Shown here: positions 50,286 through 60,399 of the stretch, in pieces
How the letters are laid out: every line of letters starts with the position of its first letter
Position numbering within the stretch: the first letter of the stretch is position 1
From: Rhizobium sp. FY34
GTDB lineage: Bacteria; Pseudomonadota; Alphaproteobacteria; Rhizobiales; Rhizobiaceae
DNA length: 64,000 nucleotides
Assembly (NCBI RefSeq): GCF_005222845.1
Contig: NZ_STFZ01000013.1
Coordinates: forward strand, 31,154 to 95,153
Direction of reading: 5' to 3'
Program-made: the position numbers and the translations under genes
Notes under the pieces: model-generated
Told to the model about the DNA's origin: nothing
Database searches by the model: none
The model's input: only the letters and a program-made list of their open reading frames with translations

Positions 50286-51230
50286 TTGCGACGTATCATT
50301 CTGGCATTTCTCATGGTTATGGTTTGGTCCGCGCCCCAGGTGCAGGCTGGCATGTCCGTGGTGCCTCCGGGCAATCGCAATGCCGAACAGCCGAAGGTTC
50401 CTGGCGCATCCGTTCGCCGCACGCGTGCTGGCAAGACGACCTTCGATGAGAAATACGAAAAGATCCGCGATCTGCTGGCGTCGGATAGTTCTCTGATCGC
50501 CAAGATCAAGCAGACTGCGCGCCAATACGATATCGACCCGATCCATATGCTGGGTGCGATCATCGGTGAGCATACCTATAATGTCGATGCCTATGATCGC
50601 CTTCAATCCTATTACGTGAAGGCTGCCGCCTATGCCGGCGACAGTTTCCGTTTCGGCTACAAGAACGAAACGATCAGCGAATTCGTCGTCCGTCCCGAAT
50701 TCTCGACCTGCGCCCAGTTTTCCGATTCCTACCGCCTCTGGTCCTGCCGCGAGGATGTGTGGGAAAGCGTGTTCCGCGGCAACAAGGTCGATGGCGTCGC
50801 CTTTCCTGACAACCGTTTCAGCGCGGTCTTCTTCCAGCCCTTCTTCGCCGGCCAGACCTTTGGCCTTGGCCAGATCAACCCGCTTACGGCGCTTATGCAG
50901 TCCGACATGGTGGCGCGTCGTTCCGGCTACCCGAAGCTCGATCCTGCCGATGCCAATGATGTCTACAAGGCGATCATGGATCCGGACAAATCGCTTGCCT
51001 ATATGGCCGCGACCATCCGCCGGGCTATCGATGACTATTCCGAGATCGCCGATATGGATATCTCCCGCAATCCGGGGATCACGGCGACGCTCTACAATAT
51101 CGGCAATTCGGCCAAGCGCGCCGCAGCGCTTGCCGCGCGCAATCGAAGCGGCGATTTTTCCTGGCCGGAAGAGAATTATTACGGCTGGCTGGTCAATGAC
51201 AAACTCAGCGAATTGAAATCCTTGCTCTGA
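50286..51230 (+). CDS. DUF1402 secreted protein
   Basis: 314 residues, function unknown. A signal peptide is clear (RRIILAFLMVMVWSAPQVQA, likely cleavage after VQA), so it is probably periplasmic. A central DPIHMLGAIIGEHTYNVDAYD and LAYMAATIRRAIDDYSEIADM recall the lysozyme-like fold of some murein hydrolases, with a candidate glutamate in GEH, but I would not assign activity. TTG start gives the intact signal peptide; an ATG at 50313 would truncate it. The next gene starts right after its stop. Confidence 0.8.
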   Translation: MRRIILAFLMVMVWSAPQVQAGMSVVPPGNRNAEQPKVPGASVRRTRAGKTTFDEKYEKIRDLLASDSSLIAKIKQTARQYDIDPIHMLGAIIGEHTYNVDAYDRLQSYYVKAAAYAGDSFRFGYKNETISEFVVRPEFSTCAQFSDSYRLWSCREDVWESVFRGNKVDGVAFPDNRFSAVFFQPFFAGQTFGLGQINPLTALMQSDMVARRSGYPKLDPADANDVYKAIMDPDKSLAYMAATIRRAIDDYSEIADMDISRNPGITATLYNIGNSAKRAAALAARNRSGDFSWPEENYYGWLVNDKLSELKSLL

Positions 51231-52682
51231 ATGCCGATATCGGATGCCAGTGATCCGTTTGAAGGAAAACCGGCCTTGGATATGCGTCCAGAACCATTCG
51301 AACCGCCGGCGCCGATTCCCCGCAATCGCATTCTGAGCCGCCTGCAGGTGATCCGGACCGTACTGCGCAATCCGCTGGAGCTCTGGGGCAGACCGTCCTA
51401 CACACTGCCCTGGATCGAGACGAAGTTCTTTTCCGAGCGCAATCTGATCGTCAATGATCCGCGCCTCATTCGCCATATCCTTGTTGAAAATTCCAGCAAT
51501 TACCGCATGGCCGAAGTGCGCCAGCTGATCCTGCGGCCCATCCTGCGCGATGGCCTCTTGACGGCGGAAGGGCCTGTCTGGAAGCGGTCGCGCAAGGCCA
51601 TGGCGCCGGTCTTCACGCCCCGCCATGCCAAGGGCTTTGCCGGCAAGATGCTGGCGAAATCTGAAGAGTATGTGAAAAAATATGCTGATATCGGCGTTGC
51701 CGGCCGGGTGGAGGATATGTCTGCCGACATGGCCGAGATCACTTTCGGCATCCTGTCCGAAACTCTGTTTTCCGGCGATGTTGTAACGACCAGCGACAAT
51801 TTCTCCGATGATGTGGAGGCGCTGCTGCACCGGATGGGGCGTGTCGATCCCATGGACATGCTGCGCGCGCCGCCCTGGGTGCCGCGTCTGAGGCGCATTG
51901 GCGGTGCCAAGGTCATGAAGCAGTTTCGCGATGTCGTGCGCCAGACGATGGAGAAGCGCAGGGCCCGGATGAAGGCGGACCGGGCCAATACGCCGGACGA
52001 CTTCCTGACACTGCTGCTCGAACTGGACGGGCCGGACGGCCTGACCCTGGACGAGATCGAGGATAACATCCTCACCTTTATCGGTGCCGGGCATGAAACG
52101 ACGGCGCGAGCGCTTGCCTGGACGCTCTACTGCGTGTCGTGCTCCCCAGACTTTCGCGATGTCATGGAACGCGAGATCGACGAGGTTCTGGCGCTCGGCG
52201 TGGAGCCCGTCGAATGGCTCGACCGCATGCCGCATGTGCGTGCGGCCTTTGAAGAGGGAATGCGGCTTTATCCACCCGCGCCTTCGCTCAACCGCGAAGC
52301 GATCAAGAGCGATCGATGGACAAGCCCGGCCGGCGAGACGGTGTCGATTTCGGCCGGCATGACAATTCTCATCATGCCGTGGACCCTGCATCGCCACGAG
52401 CTTTATTGGGAAAAGCCGCGCGCCTTCATGCCGGAACGCTTTTTGCCGGAAAATCGAGACAAGATCGATCGTTTCCAGTATCTGCCCTTTGGTGCCGGCC
52501 CGCGCGTGTGCATTGGCGCAACCTTTGCCATGCAGGAAGCCGTTATTGCACTGGCCGTCCTGATGTCGCGCTACCGCATCGATGCCCTGCCGGGGTCTAA
52601 GCCCTGGCCGGTCCAGCGTCTCACGACGCAGCCGCGCGACGGATTGCCGATGCGGGTGACGCCAAGACGGCGGCAAAGCTGA
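51231..52682 (+). CDS. cytochrome P450
   Basis: 483-residue class I-type P450 without a membrane anchor. The I-helix oxygen motif FIGAGHETTA, the K-helix ExxR in EEGMRLYPP and the haem-binding loop FGAGPRVCIG (Cys427) are all intact. No ferredoxin or reductase is adjacent, so electrons must come from elsewhere. Substrate unknown; the CYP family cannot be told by eye. It begins on the nucleotide after the DUF1402 stop, suggesting co-transcription. Confidence 0.93.
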   Translation: MPISDASDPFEGKPALDMRPEPFEPPAPIPRNRILSRLQVIRTVLRNPLELWGRPSYTLPWIETKFFSERNLIVNDPRLIRHILVENSSNYRMAEVRQLILRPILRDGLLTAEGPVWKRSRKAMAPVFTPRHAKGFAGKMLAKSEEYVKKYADIGVAGRVEDMSADMAEITFGILSETLFSGDVVTTSDNFSDDVEALLHRMGRVDPMDMLRAPPWVPRLRRIGGAKVMKQFRDVVRQTMEKRRARMKADRANTPDDFLTLLLELDGPDGLTLDEIEDNILTFIGAGHETTARALAWTLYCVSCSPDFRDVMEREIDEVLALGVEPVEWLDRMPHVRAAFEEGMRLYPPAPSLNREAIKSDRWTSPAGETVSISAGMTILIMPWTLHRHELYWEKPRAFMPERFLPENRDKIDRFQYLPFGAGPRVCIGATFAMQEAVIALAVLMSRYRIDALPGSKPWPVQRLTTQPRDGLPMRVTPRRRQS

Positions 52683-52748
52683 AATTATCCCTTGGCCGGA
52701 GCCGGTCCAGCAGCCTAGACTTGCGTCAGCTTCCTTGGGAACTTGAGC

Positions 52749-54746
52749 GTGACATCATCCCTTCTTCTCGGCATCGATACCGGCGGCACCTATACTGATG
52801 CCGTGGTTTTCGACGAGATGAGAGGTGTGATCGGCAAGGCAAAATCGCTGACCACCCGGCATGACCTGTCGATCGGCATTGGCCTCAGTGTCGAAGGCGC
52901 TCTGGAAGCAGCGGGTGTTTTGCCCGGATCGATTGGTCTTGTATCGCTCTCCACCACGCTTGCCACCAATGCGCTGGTGGAAGGGCAGGGCGGGCGCGCT
53001 GGCCTGGTGATGATCGGTTTTGAGCCTGCCGACCTTTTGCGCGCCGGCCTGAAGGATGCGCTGGGCTCTGATCCCGTCATCATGCTTGCCGGTGGTCATG
53101 ATGTGCATGGGCAGGAACGGATGCTCGATATGCAGGCGTTGAAAGACCAGCTGCCTGATCTTGCCACTCAAGTGTCGGCCTTTGCCATTGCCGGCTATTT
53201 TGCCACCCGCAATCCGGCACATGAAATGCGCGTGCGCGACTTCATTCGTGAACAGACCGGCCTGCCAGTCACCTGCAGCCACGAACTCTCCTCGCGGCTC
53301 GGGGGGCCAAGGCGCGCGCTGACCACGCTTTTGAACGCACGGCTTGTGGCTGTTCTGTCGCGGCTGATCACGGCCTGCGAAAGCTTTCTGCAGTGTCGCG
53401 GCATTCTCGCGCCTCTGATGGTGGTGCGCGGCGATGGCGCGCTGATTGTGGCCTCGCAGGCGCGCCTGCGCCCTATCGAGACGATCCTGTCTGGCCCTGC
53501 GGCAAGCCTTGTCGGCGCCCGTTACCTGACGGGTCTCGATCAGGCCGTCGTATCGGATATTGGCGGGACGACCAGTGATGTGGCGATCCTGGAGGATGGG
53601 CGTCCGCGCCTGGCGCCGGATGGCGCGGTTGTCGGCGGCTATCGCACCATGGTGGAGGCCGTGGCGCTGCACACCTTTGGGCTTGGCGGTGATTCGCAAG
53701 TGCATATCGATGATCGCGGCCTGAATGCGCGCATCACGCTCGGTCCCCGCAGGCTCCTGCCCTTAAGCCTTGTCGGGTCTCTCTATCCCGATGCGGTGCT
53801 GCCGGTGCTGGAGCGTCAGCTCGCTGCCGGCCATCCGGGCCGTTATGACGGGCGTTTTGCAATGGCCACCGGAATAGCGGCGTCCCACGGTCTGACGGCT
53901 GCCGAACAGAAGCTGCTGGAGCGGATTGGCACGCAACCGGTGCCGATCAATGATCTTTTGTTGCAGAACAGTCATGGCGCGCAGCTGAACCGGCTGGTGT
54001 CGCTCGGTCTGGCGCAGGTGGCGGGACTGACGCCGTCCGATGCCATGCATGCGCTTGGCCGCCAGTCGCAATGGCATGCCGGCGCGGCATTGCTCGGCCT
54101 GAAGCTTGCCTGCCGCTTGCGGGACGGCGCTGGCAATCCGATTGCACCAAGCCCCGAATCACTCGCTGAGATGATCTCCGCGCGGCTGACCCGACAGTCT
54201 GCCGAAGCGATTATTTCCGCCTGCCTGCCCAACACACAGGATGAGGCTATTGATCCGGCCACCTCGCCGGCAATTGACCGTGCGTTGAGCCGGGCGCCGG
54301 GCGTGGTCCGGCTGTCGCTATCGCTTGATCGACCCCTGGTTGGCCTTGGCGCTTCGGCATCCGTCCATTACCCGGCGATTGCCGATATGCTGTCTGCCGC
54401 CTCTGTCATTCCGGCCGATGCCGATGTGGCCAATGCCATTGGCGCGGTCGTCGGAAATGTGCGCTCGAGTGTCATGGTGACGGTTGCTTCCATGGCGCAG
54501 GGTGGGTTCCTCGTTTCCGGTCTGGGCGCGCCTCTGGTGTTTGATGACGAACAGCATGCGCTGGACGAGGCCCGTCGTCTTGGCTGCGAGGCAGTCGAAC
54601 AGCTCGCCGTGACAAACGGGGCAGGGGAGGTTGCCATCAGCCTTCGGGAAGAGATCGATGAGCCGGAAGTCGAGGGCACGCGAAGGCTTGTCGAGGCGCG
54701 AATCACCGCCACTGCCAGCGGTCGCCCGCGGATTGTCCATGCCTGA
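52749..54746 (+). CDS. HyuA-like hydantoinase/oxoprolinase family protein
   Basis: 665 residues of the HyuA family: N-terminal actin-like ATPase domain beginning LLLGIDTGGTYTDAVVFDE, a second phosphate motif in VVSDIGGTTSDVAI, then the HyuA core and a short C-terminal domain. Family members act on cyclic amides (hydantoins, 5-oxoproline) or acetone, usually with a HyuB partner; none lies nearby. GTG 52749 is eight nt after GGGA, a better fit than TTG 52743. Substrate unknown. Confidence 0.85.
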   Translation: MTSSLLLGIDTGGTYTDAVVFDEMRGVIGKAKSLTTRHDLSIGIGLSVEGALEAAGVLPGSIGLVSLSTTLATNALVEGQGGRAGLVMIGFEPADLLRAGLKDALGSDPVIMLAGGHDVHGQERMLDMQALKDQLPDLATQVSAFAIAGYFATRNPAHEMRVRDFIREQTGLPVTCSHELSSRLGGPRRALTTLLNARLVAVLSRLITACESFLQCRGILAPLMVVRGDGALIVASQARLRPIETILSGPAASLVGARYLTGLDQAVVSDIGGTTSDVAILEDGRPRLAPDGAVVGGYRTMVEAVALHTFGLGGDSQVHIDDRGLNARITLGPRRLLPLSLVGSLYPDAVLPVLERQLAAGHPGRYDGRFAMATGIAASHGLTAAEQKLLERIGTQPVPINDLLLQNSHGAQLNRLVSLGLAQVAGLTPSDAMHALGRQSQWHAGAALLGLKLACRLRDGAGNPIAPSPESLAEMISARLTRQSAEAIISACLPNTQDEAIDPATSPAIDRALSRAPGVVRLSLSLDRPLVGLGASASVHYPAIADMLSAASVIPADADVANAIGAVVGNVRSSVMVTVASMAQGGFLVSGLGAPLVFDDEQHALDEARRLGCEAVEQLAVTNGAGEVAISLREEIDEPEVEGTRRLVEARITATASGRPRIVHA

Positions 54747-54836
54747 TGGCCGTGCGATCAGACCATTGCTGCATTGACTAAGCGGCTGCAGCGCGCAAGA
54801 ACCGCTGACAACATGGATATCTGATGGAGGAACCGC

Positions 54837-57005
54837 ATGAGCCGAATCGAACGGAATGGTCTGGCGATAGACGAGGCGCTGCACAACTTCCTGATCGAGG
54901 AAGCGCTCGCCGGCAGCGGCGTGGATGCCGATCATTTCTTTGCCGCGCTCTCGATGATCATTGATGATCTCGGCGTCAAGAACCGCGCATTGCTCGGCAA
55001 GCGTGACCAGTTCCAGGCGCAGCTCGATGAATGGTACCGCAAGAATGGTGCCCCGAGCGACATGGCAGCCTATGAGGCCTTTCTGCGCGAGATCGGGTAT
55101 CTTTTGCCGGAAGGGCCCGATTTCAAGGTCACGACGGACAATGTCGATGCCGAGATCGCAGGCATTGCCGGTCCGCAGCTCGTCGTGCCGGTGATGAACG
55201 CCCGCTATGCGCTGAATGCCGCCAATGCGCGCTGGGGTTCGCTCTATGATGCGCTTTACGGCACTGATGCGATTGATGAGGGAGATGGGGCAGACCGAGG
55301 CAAGGGCTATAATCCCGTGCGCGGTGCCAAGGTGATTGCCTGGGTGCGCAATTTCTTGGATGAATCCGTGCCGCTTGCCGATGCAAGCTGGAGCGAGGTG
55401 ACCGGGCTTGCCATTTCCGGCTCTTCACTGCTGGTCGCGGTTGGTGAAAAGACGGTTCAGCTTGTCGAGGCAGCGCAGTTTGCCGGATATCGCGGCGAGG
55501 CGGCGGCACCAGCCCAGATCCTGCTGCGCAAGAACCAGCTGCATATCGATATTCGGATCGATGCCTCCACCGCCATCGGCAAGGATGATCCGGCCCATAT
55601 CTCGGATGTCTGGCTCGAATCGGCAATCACCACCATCATGGACTGCGAGGATTCGGTCGCAGCCGTCGATGCCGAGGACAAGGTGACCGTCTATCGCAAC
55701 TGGTTGGGCCTGATGCGCGGCGATCTGCAGGAAGAGGTCACCAAGGGCGGACAGTCCTTCGTGCGCCAGCTCAATCCGGATATCGCCTTCACGGCACCGG
55801 ATGGTAGCAGTTTTGATGTGCATGCCCGCTCGCTGATGCTGGTGCGCAATGTCGGTCACCTGATGACCAATCCGGCCATTCTGGATCGTGACGGTCGCGA
55901 AGTGCCGGAAGGCATCATGGACGCCATGGTGACGGCGCTGATTGCGCTTTACGACATCGGCCCGAACGGTCGCCGGCAAAATTCGCGTGCCGGCTCCATG
56001 TATGTGGTGAAGCCGAAAATGCACGGGCCGGAGGAAGTCGCCTTTGCCTGCGAAATCTTCACCCGTGTGGAAGAGGCGCTCGGCATGGCGCCCAACACTA
56101 TCAAGATGGGCATCATGGATGAGGAGCGCCGCACGACGGTCAACCTCAAGGAATGCATCCGCGCGGCGCGTGAGCGCGTCGTCTTCATCAATACCGGCTT
56201 CCTGGATCGCACTGGTGACGAGATCCACACCTCGATGGAAGCAGGCCCGATGATTCGCAAGGGCGACATGAAGCAGGCTGCCTGGATCTCGGCTTACGAG
56301 AACTGGAACGTCGATATCGGGCTTGCTTGCGGCCTTTCCGGCCATGCGCAGATCGGCAAGGGCATGTGGGCCATGCCGGACCTGATGGCAGCCATGCTGG
56401 AACAGAAGATCGCTCATCCGAAAGCCGGCGCCAATACCGCCTGGGTGCCCTCGCCAACGGCAGCCACCCTGCATGCCACGCATTACCATAGGGTGAACGT
56501 GGCCGAGGTTCAGGCGGCGCTGTCATCGCGGCCGCGTGCCAAACTCTCCGACATTCTCTCGGTGCCGGTCACATCGCGGCCCAACTGGACGCCGGAAGAA
56601 GTGCAGCGGGAGCTGGACAACAATGCCCAGGGCATTCTCGGCTATGTGGTGCGCTGGATCGATCAGGGCGTCGGCTGCTCCAAGGTTCCCGACATCAACA
56701 ATGTCGGCCTGATGGAAGACCGCGCAACCTTGCGCATTTCCGCCCAGCATATGGCAAACTGGCTGCGTCATGGCCTCGTAACAGAGGCGCAGGTGACCGA
56801 GACCATGAAGCGCATGGCCGCCATTGTCGATGGCCAGAATGCCAGCGATCCGCTCTACCAGCCGATGGCCGGCCACTTTGACGAATCCGTCGCCTTCCAG
56901 GCGGCACTCGAACTGGTTCTGAAGGGCCGCGAACAGCCGAACGGCTATACCGAACCTGTCCTGCATCGCCGCCGCCTGGAAGCCAAGGCAAAGGCCGTGG
57001 CCTGA
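54837..57005 (+). CDS. glcB: malate synthase G
   Basis: Condenses glyoxylate with acetyl-CoA in the glyoxylate pathway. The 722-residue single-chain isoform G (AceB is about 530) shows the catalytic motifs [32 protein letters not shown] and [16 protein letters not shown], and C-terminal [19 protein letters not shown] precedes the ATG. A 90-nt gap follows the HyuA-like gene; a strong terminator ends it. Confidence 0.97.
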   Translation: MSRIERNGLAIDEALHNFLIEEALAGSGVDADHFFAALSMIIDDLGVKNRALLGKRDQFQAQLDEWYRKNGAPSDMAAYEAFLREIGYLLPEGPDFKVTTDNVDAEIAGIAGPQLVVPVMNARYALNAANARWGSLYDALYGTDAIDEGDGADRGKGYNPVRGAKVIAWVRNFLDESVPLADASWSEVTGLAISGSSLLVAVGEKTVQLVEAAQFAGYRGEAAAPAQILLRKNQLHIDIRIDASTAIGKDDPAHISDVWLESAITTIMDCEDSVAAVDAEDKVTVYRNWLGLMRGDLQEEVTKGGQSFVRQLNPDIAFTAPDGSSFDVHARSLMLVRNVGHLMTNPAILDRDGREVPEGIMDAMVTALIALYDIGPNGRRQNSRAGSMYVVKPKMHGPEEVAFACEIFTRVEEALGMAPNTIKMGIMDEERRTTVNLKECIRAARERVVFINTGFLDRTGDEIHTSMEAGPMIRKGDMKQAAWISAYENWNVDIGLACGLSGHAQIGKGMWAMPDLMAAMLEQKIAHPKAGANTAWVPSPTAATLHATHYHRVNVAEVQAALSSRPRAKLSDILSVPVTSRPNWTPEEVQRELDNNAQGILGYVVRWIDQGVGCSKVPDINNVGLMEDRATLRISAQHMANWLRHGLVTEAQVTETMKRMAAIVDGQNASDPLYQPMAGHFDESVAFQAALELVLKGREQPNGYTEPVLHRRRLEAKAKAVA

Positions 57006-57016
57006 TAAGCCAACAG

Positions 57017-57032
57017 GATTTCACGTGAAACG
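57017..57032. promoter_or_regulatory. weak parS-like palindrome after glcB
   Basis: GATTTCACGTGAAACG matches the ParB-site consensus at 13 of 16; the central TTTCACGTGAAA is perfect. It sits between the glcB stop and its terminator. Confidence 0.45.
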
Positions 57033-57033
57033 C

Positions 57034-57066
57034 AAACGGCGGAGCCTTTTAAGCTCCGCCGTTTTC
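57034..57066. terminator. terminator between glcB and the L,D-transpeptidase gene
   Basis: AAACGGCGGAGC (57034-57045) pairs perfectly with GCTCCGCCGTTT (57053-57064), loop of seven, followed by T. It lies between converging genes and can serve both. Confidence 0.92.
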
Positions 57067-57086
57067 AAAACCCCTGTCGAGATCGA

Positions 57087-57752
57087 TTACTGGATCACGA
57101 CGACCTTCGTGCTGCGACCGGGGCGCACGCGGCTGTAGAGATCGATCACGTCCTGGTTCATCAGGCGGATGCAGCCCGAAGAGGCGGCCGTGCCGATCGA
57201 GGCCCATTCCGGCGTTCCGTGCAGGCGAAACAGCGTATCCTGGCCCTTTTCGTTGAACAGATACATGGCGCGGGCGCCGAGCGGATTGCTGAGCCCTGGC
57301 CCCATGCCCTCTTCGACATAGCGGGCAACATCAGGGCGTCGCTCTGCCATTTCCTTCGGCGGATGCCAAGTCGGCCATTCCTGCTTCCAGGCCACATAGG
57401 CTTCGCCCGACCAGGCAAATCCCTGCTTGCCCACGCCGATACCATACCGAACGGCCTTGCCGTTGGGCAGGATGTAATAGAGGAAGCGCTCGCGCGTATT
57501 GACGATGATCGTGCCCGGAAGCTCCTTGGTCTCGAAATCGATGATCTGGCGGTGGAACTTCTTGTCCAGCCGGCTGACCGGAATGGCGGGCAGGGCATAG
57601 CCGGCGTCTGTTACCGGGCCATAGGCTTCGCTGAAGATGGCATTGGTTTCGGTGCGGACTGTTGCGACCTTGGTCTCGGACGTCGTGGAGCAACCGGCCA
57701 GGGCAAGCGTCGCCAACAGGCCGGATGCGATCATGCTAGTGCGGATTCGCAT
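57087..57752 (-). CDS. L,D-transpeptidase lipoprotein (YkuD)
   Basis: 221 residues. An N-terminal signal ends in the lipobox LALAGC with Cys21, predicting a lipoprotein. The YkuD domain (about 80-220) has the catalytic motif HGTPEWASIGTAASSGCIRL, with His178 and Cys194. Such enzymes make 3-3 peptidoglycan crosslinks or attach outer-membrane proteins to the wall; which applies cannot be told. Polar growth in Rhizobiales uses many of them. ATG 57752 opens the intact signal. Confidence 0.93.
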   Translation of the reverse strand: MRIRTSMIASGLLATLALAGCSTTSETKVATVRTETNAIFSEAYGPVTDAGYALPAIPVSRLDKKFHRQIIDFETKELPGTIIVNTRERFLYYILPNGKAVRYGIGVGKQGFAWSGEAYVAWKQEWPTWHPPKEMAERRPDVARYVEEGMGPGLSNPLGARAMYLFNEKGQDTLFRLHGTPEWASIGTAASSGCIRLMNQDVIDLYSRVRPGRSTKVVVIQ

Positions 57753-57930
57753 GGATTTCTCTTGGGATAGGAGTGGGAGCAAGACGGTTCATACCATCTT
57801 TGATGAAAGGTTTATTTTAGATTACAACAGGCTTGGCAAGGCATTGACCGGCCCGAACCTTTCGCGCCTGCACAAATGAAAAAATCATTGCCTTTTTGCA
57901 ACAATACCAGCCTCTACCGAAGGCCTATCC

Positions 57931-58419
57931 ATGACTCTGCTGAGCGTTAATACTAACAACCCATTAATAGACGGGCGCCAGTCAGCGCGTGCGATGATGG
58001 TGCGCAAGGGTGTGCAGGTCCTGCTGCGCGACATGCGCCATGCCATTCTGCCGGAACTGACCCTCACCAATGGACGTCGGGCGGATCTTGTCAGCATCAC
58101 GCCGAAGGGAGAAATCTGGATTATCGAGATCAAGACCTCGATCGAGGATTTCCGCGTCGATCGCAAATGGCCGCATTATCGCGATTTCTGCGACCGGTTG
58201 CTGTTTGCAACCCATAAGGAGGTTCCCCTCGACATTTTCCCGCAGGAATGCGGTCTCATCCTGTCGGACGGCTATGGCGCGCATATGCTGCGCGATGCAC
58301 CGGAACATCGGTTAAGCGCCCCGACGCGCAAAGCCATGACGCTCAATTTCGCCCGCGTAGCAGGCGAAAGGCTGCTTGCCGCCGAATGGGCGACCGGCAG
58401 CACTTTCGAGGAGCGTTAG
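57931..58419 (+). CDS. mmcB: MmcB family DNA repair protein
   Basis: 162 residues with a PD-(D/E)XK nuclease-like core: RRADLVSITPKGEIWIIEIKTS gives the D...ExK pattern. The Caulobacter homologue is a DNA-damage-inducible gene. I find no alphaproteobacterial LexA box (GTTC-7-GTTC) in the 180 nt upstream. It is divergent from the L,D-transpeptidase gene and converges on actR. Confidence 0.85.
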   Translation: MTLLSVNTNNPLIDGRQSARAMMVRKGVQVLLRDMRHAILPELTLTNGRRADLVSITPKGEIWIIEIKTSIEDFRVDRKWPHYRDFCDRLLFATHKEVPLDIFPQECGLILSDGYGAHMLRDAPEHRLSAPTRKAMTLNFARVAGERLLAAEWATGSTFEER

Positions 58420-58429
58420 AGACAACCCT

Positions 58430-59005
58430 TTATTTCGGCGCGCGCTTGGCAAGAATGCGCTGCAGCGTGCGGCGATGCATGTTCAGACGTCGTGCGGTTT
58501 CAGAGACATTGCGCTCGCACATTTCATAGACCCGCTGAATATGCTCCCAGCGGACACGGTCTGCCGACATCGGATTTTCCGGCACATCGGCCTTTTCGCC
58601 CGGTCGCTGCGTCAATGCCGCATAGACATCATCGGCATCGGCAGGCTTGGACAGATAATCCACGGCGCCCAGCTTCACGGCGGTCACTGCCGTTGCGATA
58701 TTGCCGTAGCCGGTCAGCACGATGACGCGCGTATCTTCGCGCGACCGACGGATCGCCTCGATCACGTCAAGCCCGTTGCCATCCCCCAGCCGAAGGTCCA
58801 CCACCGCATATTTGGGCGGTCTTGCCTTGGACTGGGCAATGCCTTCGGCCACGGATTCGGCCACTTCCACGGCAAAGCCGCGGCTTTCCATGGCGCGCGC
58901 CAGCCGGCGCAGAAAGGGTCCGTCGTCATCGACGATCAGCAGCGAGGTATCGGGACCGAGCTCAAGGCTCTCCATCGGCGCGCTGTGTTCAATAGTCTCA
59001 GCCAT
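58430..59005 (-). CDS. actR: response regulator ActR (RegA/PrrA family)
   Basis: 191-residue regulator. Receiver with acidic pocket IVDDD and phospho-acceptor Asp70 in VVDLRLGDGNG, then a Fis-type HTH (NVSETARRLNMHRRTLQRIL) nearly identical in the family. ActR/RegA controls redox, CO2- and nitrogen-fixation and acid-tolerance genes. Start at ATG 59005 preceded by GGAGAG. It lies 75 nt downstream of actS. Confidence 0.95.
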   Translation of the reverse strand: MAETIEHSAPMESLELGPDTSLLIVDDDGPFLRRLARAMESRGFAVEVAESVAEGIAQSKARPPKYAVVDLRLGDGNGLDVIEAIRRSREDTRVIVLTGYGNIATAVTAVKLGAVDYLSKPADADDVYAALTQRPGEKADVPENPMSADRVRWEHIQRVYEMCERNVSETARRLNMHRRTLQRILAKRAPK

Positions 59006-59080
59006 GATTGTTTCTCTCCACAGTGCCTTCATATCTGTGACTACGCAGGAGAAGGCTTGTCGGGTCAGCCATAGAACCCC

Positions 59081-60385
59081 TCATTCCCGGATGTCCATGA
59101 CCGAACGCGGCCAGGTGATCAAAATCCGGGCACCAGACTGCTCGCCGCCACGATTGGCAAAGGTCAGAGAGGCGCCCGAACGCTCAAGCAGCGTCTTTGC
59201 GATGAACAGGCCAAGGCCGAGTCCTCCCGCACTGGTCGATTCGCGGCTTCTCGTCGACATATAGGGCTCGCCGATATGTGAAAGCACGTCCGGTGCAAAA
59301 CCATCACCATCGTCTTCGATCGTGATCGAAACCCGCTCTGCATCATGCGCCACTGTCAGCGTGACCTGCCGGCGGGCAAAATCTACGGCGTTCTCCACAA
59401 GATTGCCGAGGCCATAAAGAATGCCGGCATTGCGGTTGCCGACCGGCTCCTGCGCCTTTTCGCCTTTTTCCACCAGTATCAGATCAATGCCGAACTGGCG
59501 ATGCGGCGCCATCACTTCCTCGATCAGTGAGGAGAGAGGAAGCCGGCGCATATGCGCCTCATTATCAGCCGAGAGCGATGTGAGACGCCGCAAGATATCC
59601 CGGCATCGCTCGCTCTGGCTGCGCAGCAGCGCCACATCTTCGCCGAATCGTTCGTCTCCCGCGAGTTCCCGTTCCATTTCCTTGGCCACGACGCTGATCG
59701 TGGCCAGCGGCGTGCCAAGCTCATGGGCGGCGGCGGCGGCCAGGCCATCCAGCTGCGACAGGTGCTTTTCCCGCTCCAGCACCAGTTCGGTTGCCGCCAG
59801 CGCATCAGCCAGCAGCGTGGCCTCCATGGATACGCGATAGGCATAGAAGGCGGCAAAGGCCATCATCGAGACAATCGCGCACCATATGCCAAGCTGCATC
59901 ACCGGATAGATGATGAGGGTCTCGTCCGGATGCCAGGGCACCGGATAGGGCGAAATTGTCAGTGCCGTCGTGCAGGCAATGGCAAAGCCAAGAAGCCCCA
60001 GCGAATGGCGAAGCGGCAGCGAGGCAAAGGAAATGATGACCGGCACGCAGAGAAGCGGCGCAAACGGATTGGCAAGCCCGCCCGTGATGAACAAGAGCCC
60101 GCTCATCTGCAGAAGATCAAAGCCGAGAAGGACAAGGGCCGCCGCCGGCTGCAACCGATGGGTTGGCGGAAAGCGCAGGGAAAGCGCCAGATTGACCAGC
60201 GCCAAGGCCGCAATCAGCAGGCCTGTCTCTGACAAAGGCAGCGAAAACTGCAGGACCAGTGCCACGATCAGCACCGTGAGTGTCTGGCCGGCAACCGCCA
60301 GCCAGCGCAGCCGCACCAGCGTTTGCAGGCGAAGGCTGCGGCTGGAGCGACCAAACTGCGCGTGCCGGATGGATGGCGCTTCCAT
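59081..60385 (-). CDS. actS: sensor kinase ActS (RegB/PrrB family)
   Basis: Redox sensor partner of ActR. The 434-residue membrane kinase has six hydrophobic helices, the quinone-binding loop GGLANPF at 102-108, H-box AAAHELGTPLATI with His221, and the redox Cys261 in LRSQSERCRDILRR, all family hallmarks. ATG 60385 has AAGGAGAG four nt upstream, so I prefer it to the GTG at 60403. hrpB ends just upstream. Confidence 0.95.
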   Translation of the reverse strand: MEAPSIRHAQFGRSSRSLRLQTLVRLRWLAVAGQTLTVLIVALVLQFSLPLSETGLLIAALALVNLALSLRFPPTHRLQPAAALVLLGFDLLQMSGLLFITGGLANPFAPLLCVPVIISFASLPLRHSLGLLGFAIACTTALTISPYPVPWHPDETLIIYPVMQLGIWCAIVSMMAFAAFYAYRVSMEATLLADALAATELVLEREKHLSQLDGLAAAAAHELGTPLATISVVAKEMERELAGDERFGEDVALLRSQSERCRDILRRLTSLSADNEAHMRRLPLSSLIEEVMAPHRQFGIDLILVEKGEKAQEPVGNRNAGILYGLGNLVENAVDFARRQVTLTVAHDAERVSITIEDDGDGFAPDVLSHIGEPYMSTRSRESTSAGGLGLGLFIAKTLLERSGASLTFANRGGEQSGARILITWPRSVMDIRE

Positions 60386-60399
60386 CAGTCTCTCCTTGT

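Noticed and set aside
50235..52676. An 813-codon open frame on the minus strand opposite DUF1402 and the P450
   Set aside because: The product has no recognisable motif, and the plus-strand genes show clear families, signal peptide and motifs. Long antisense frames are common where third positions are GC-rich.
57783..57930. LexA box upstream of mmcB
   Set aside because: GTTC and GAAC tetramers occur singly, but no GTTC-7-GTTC or its complement was found.
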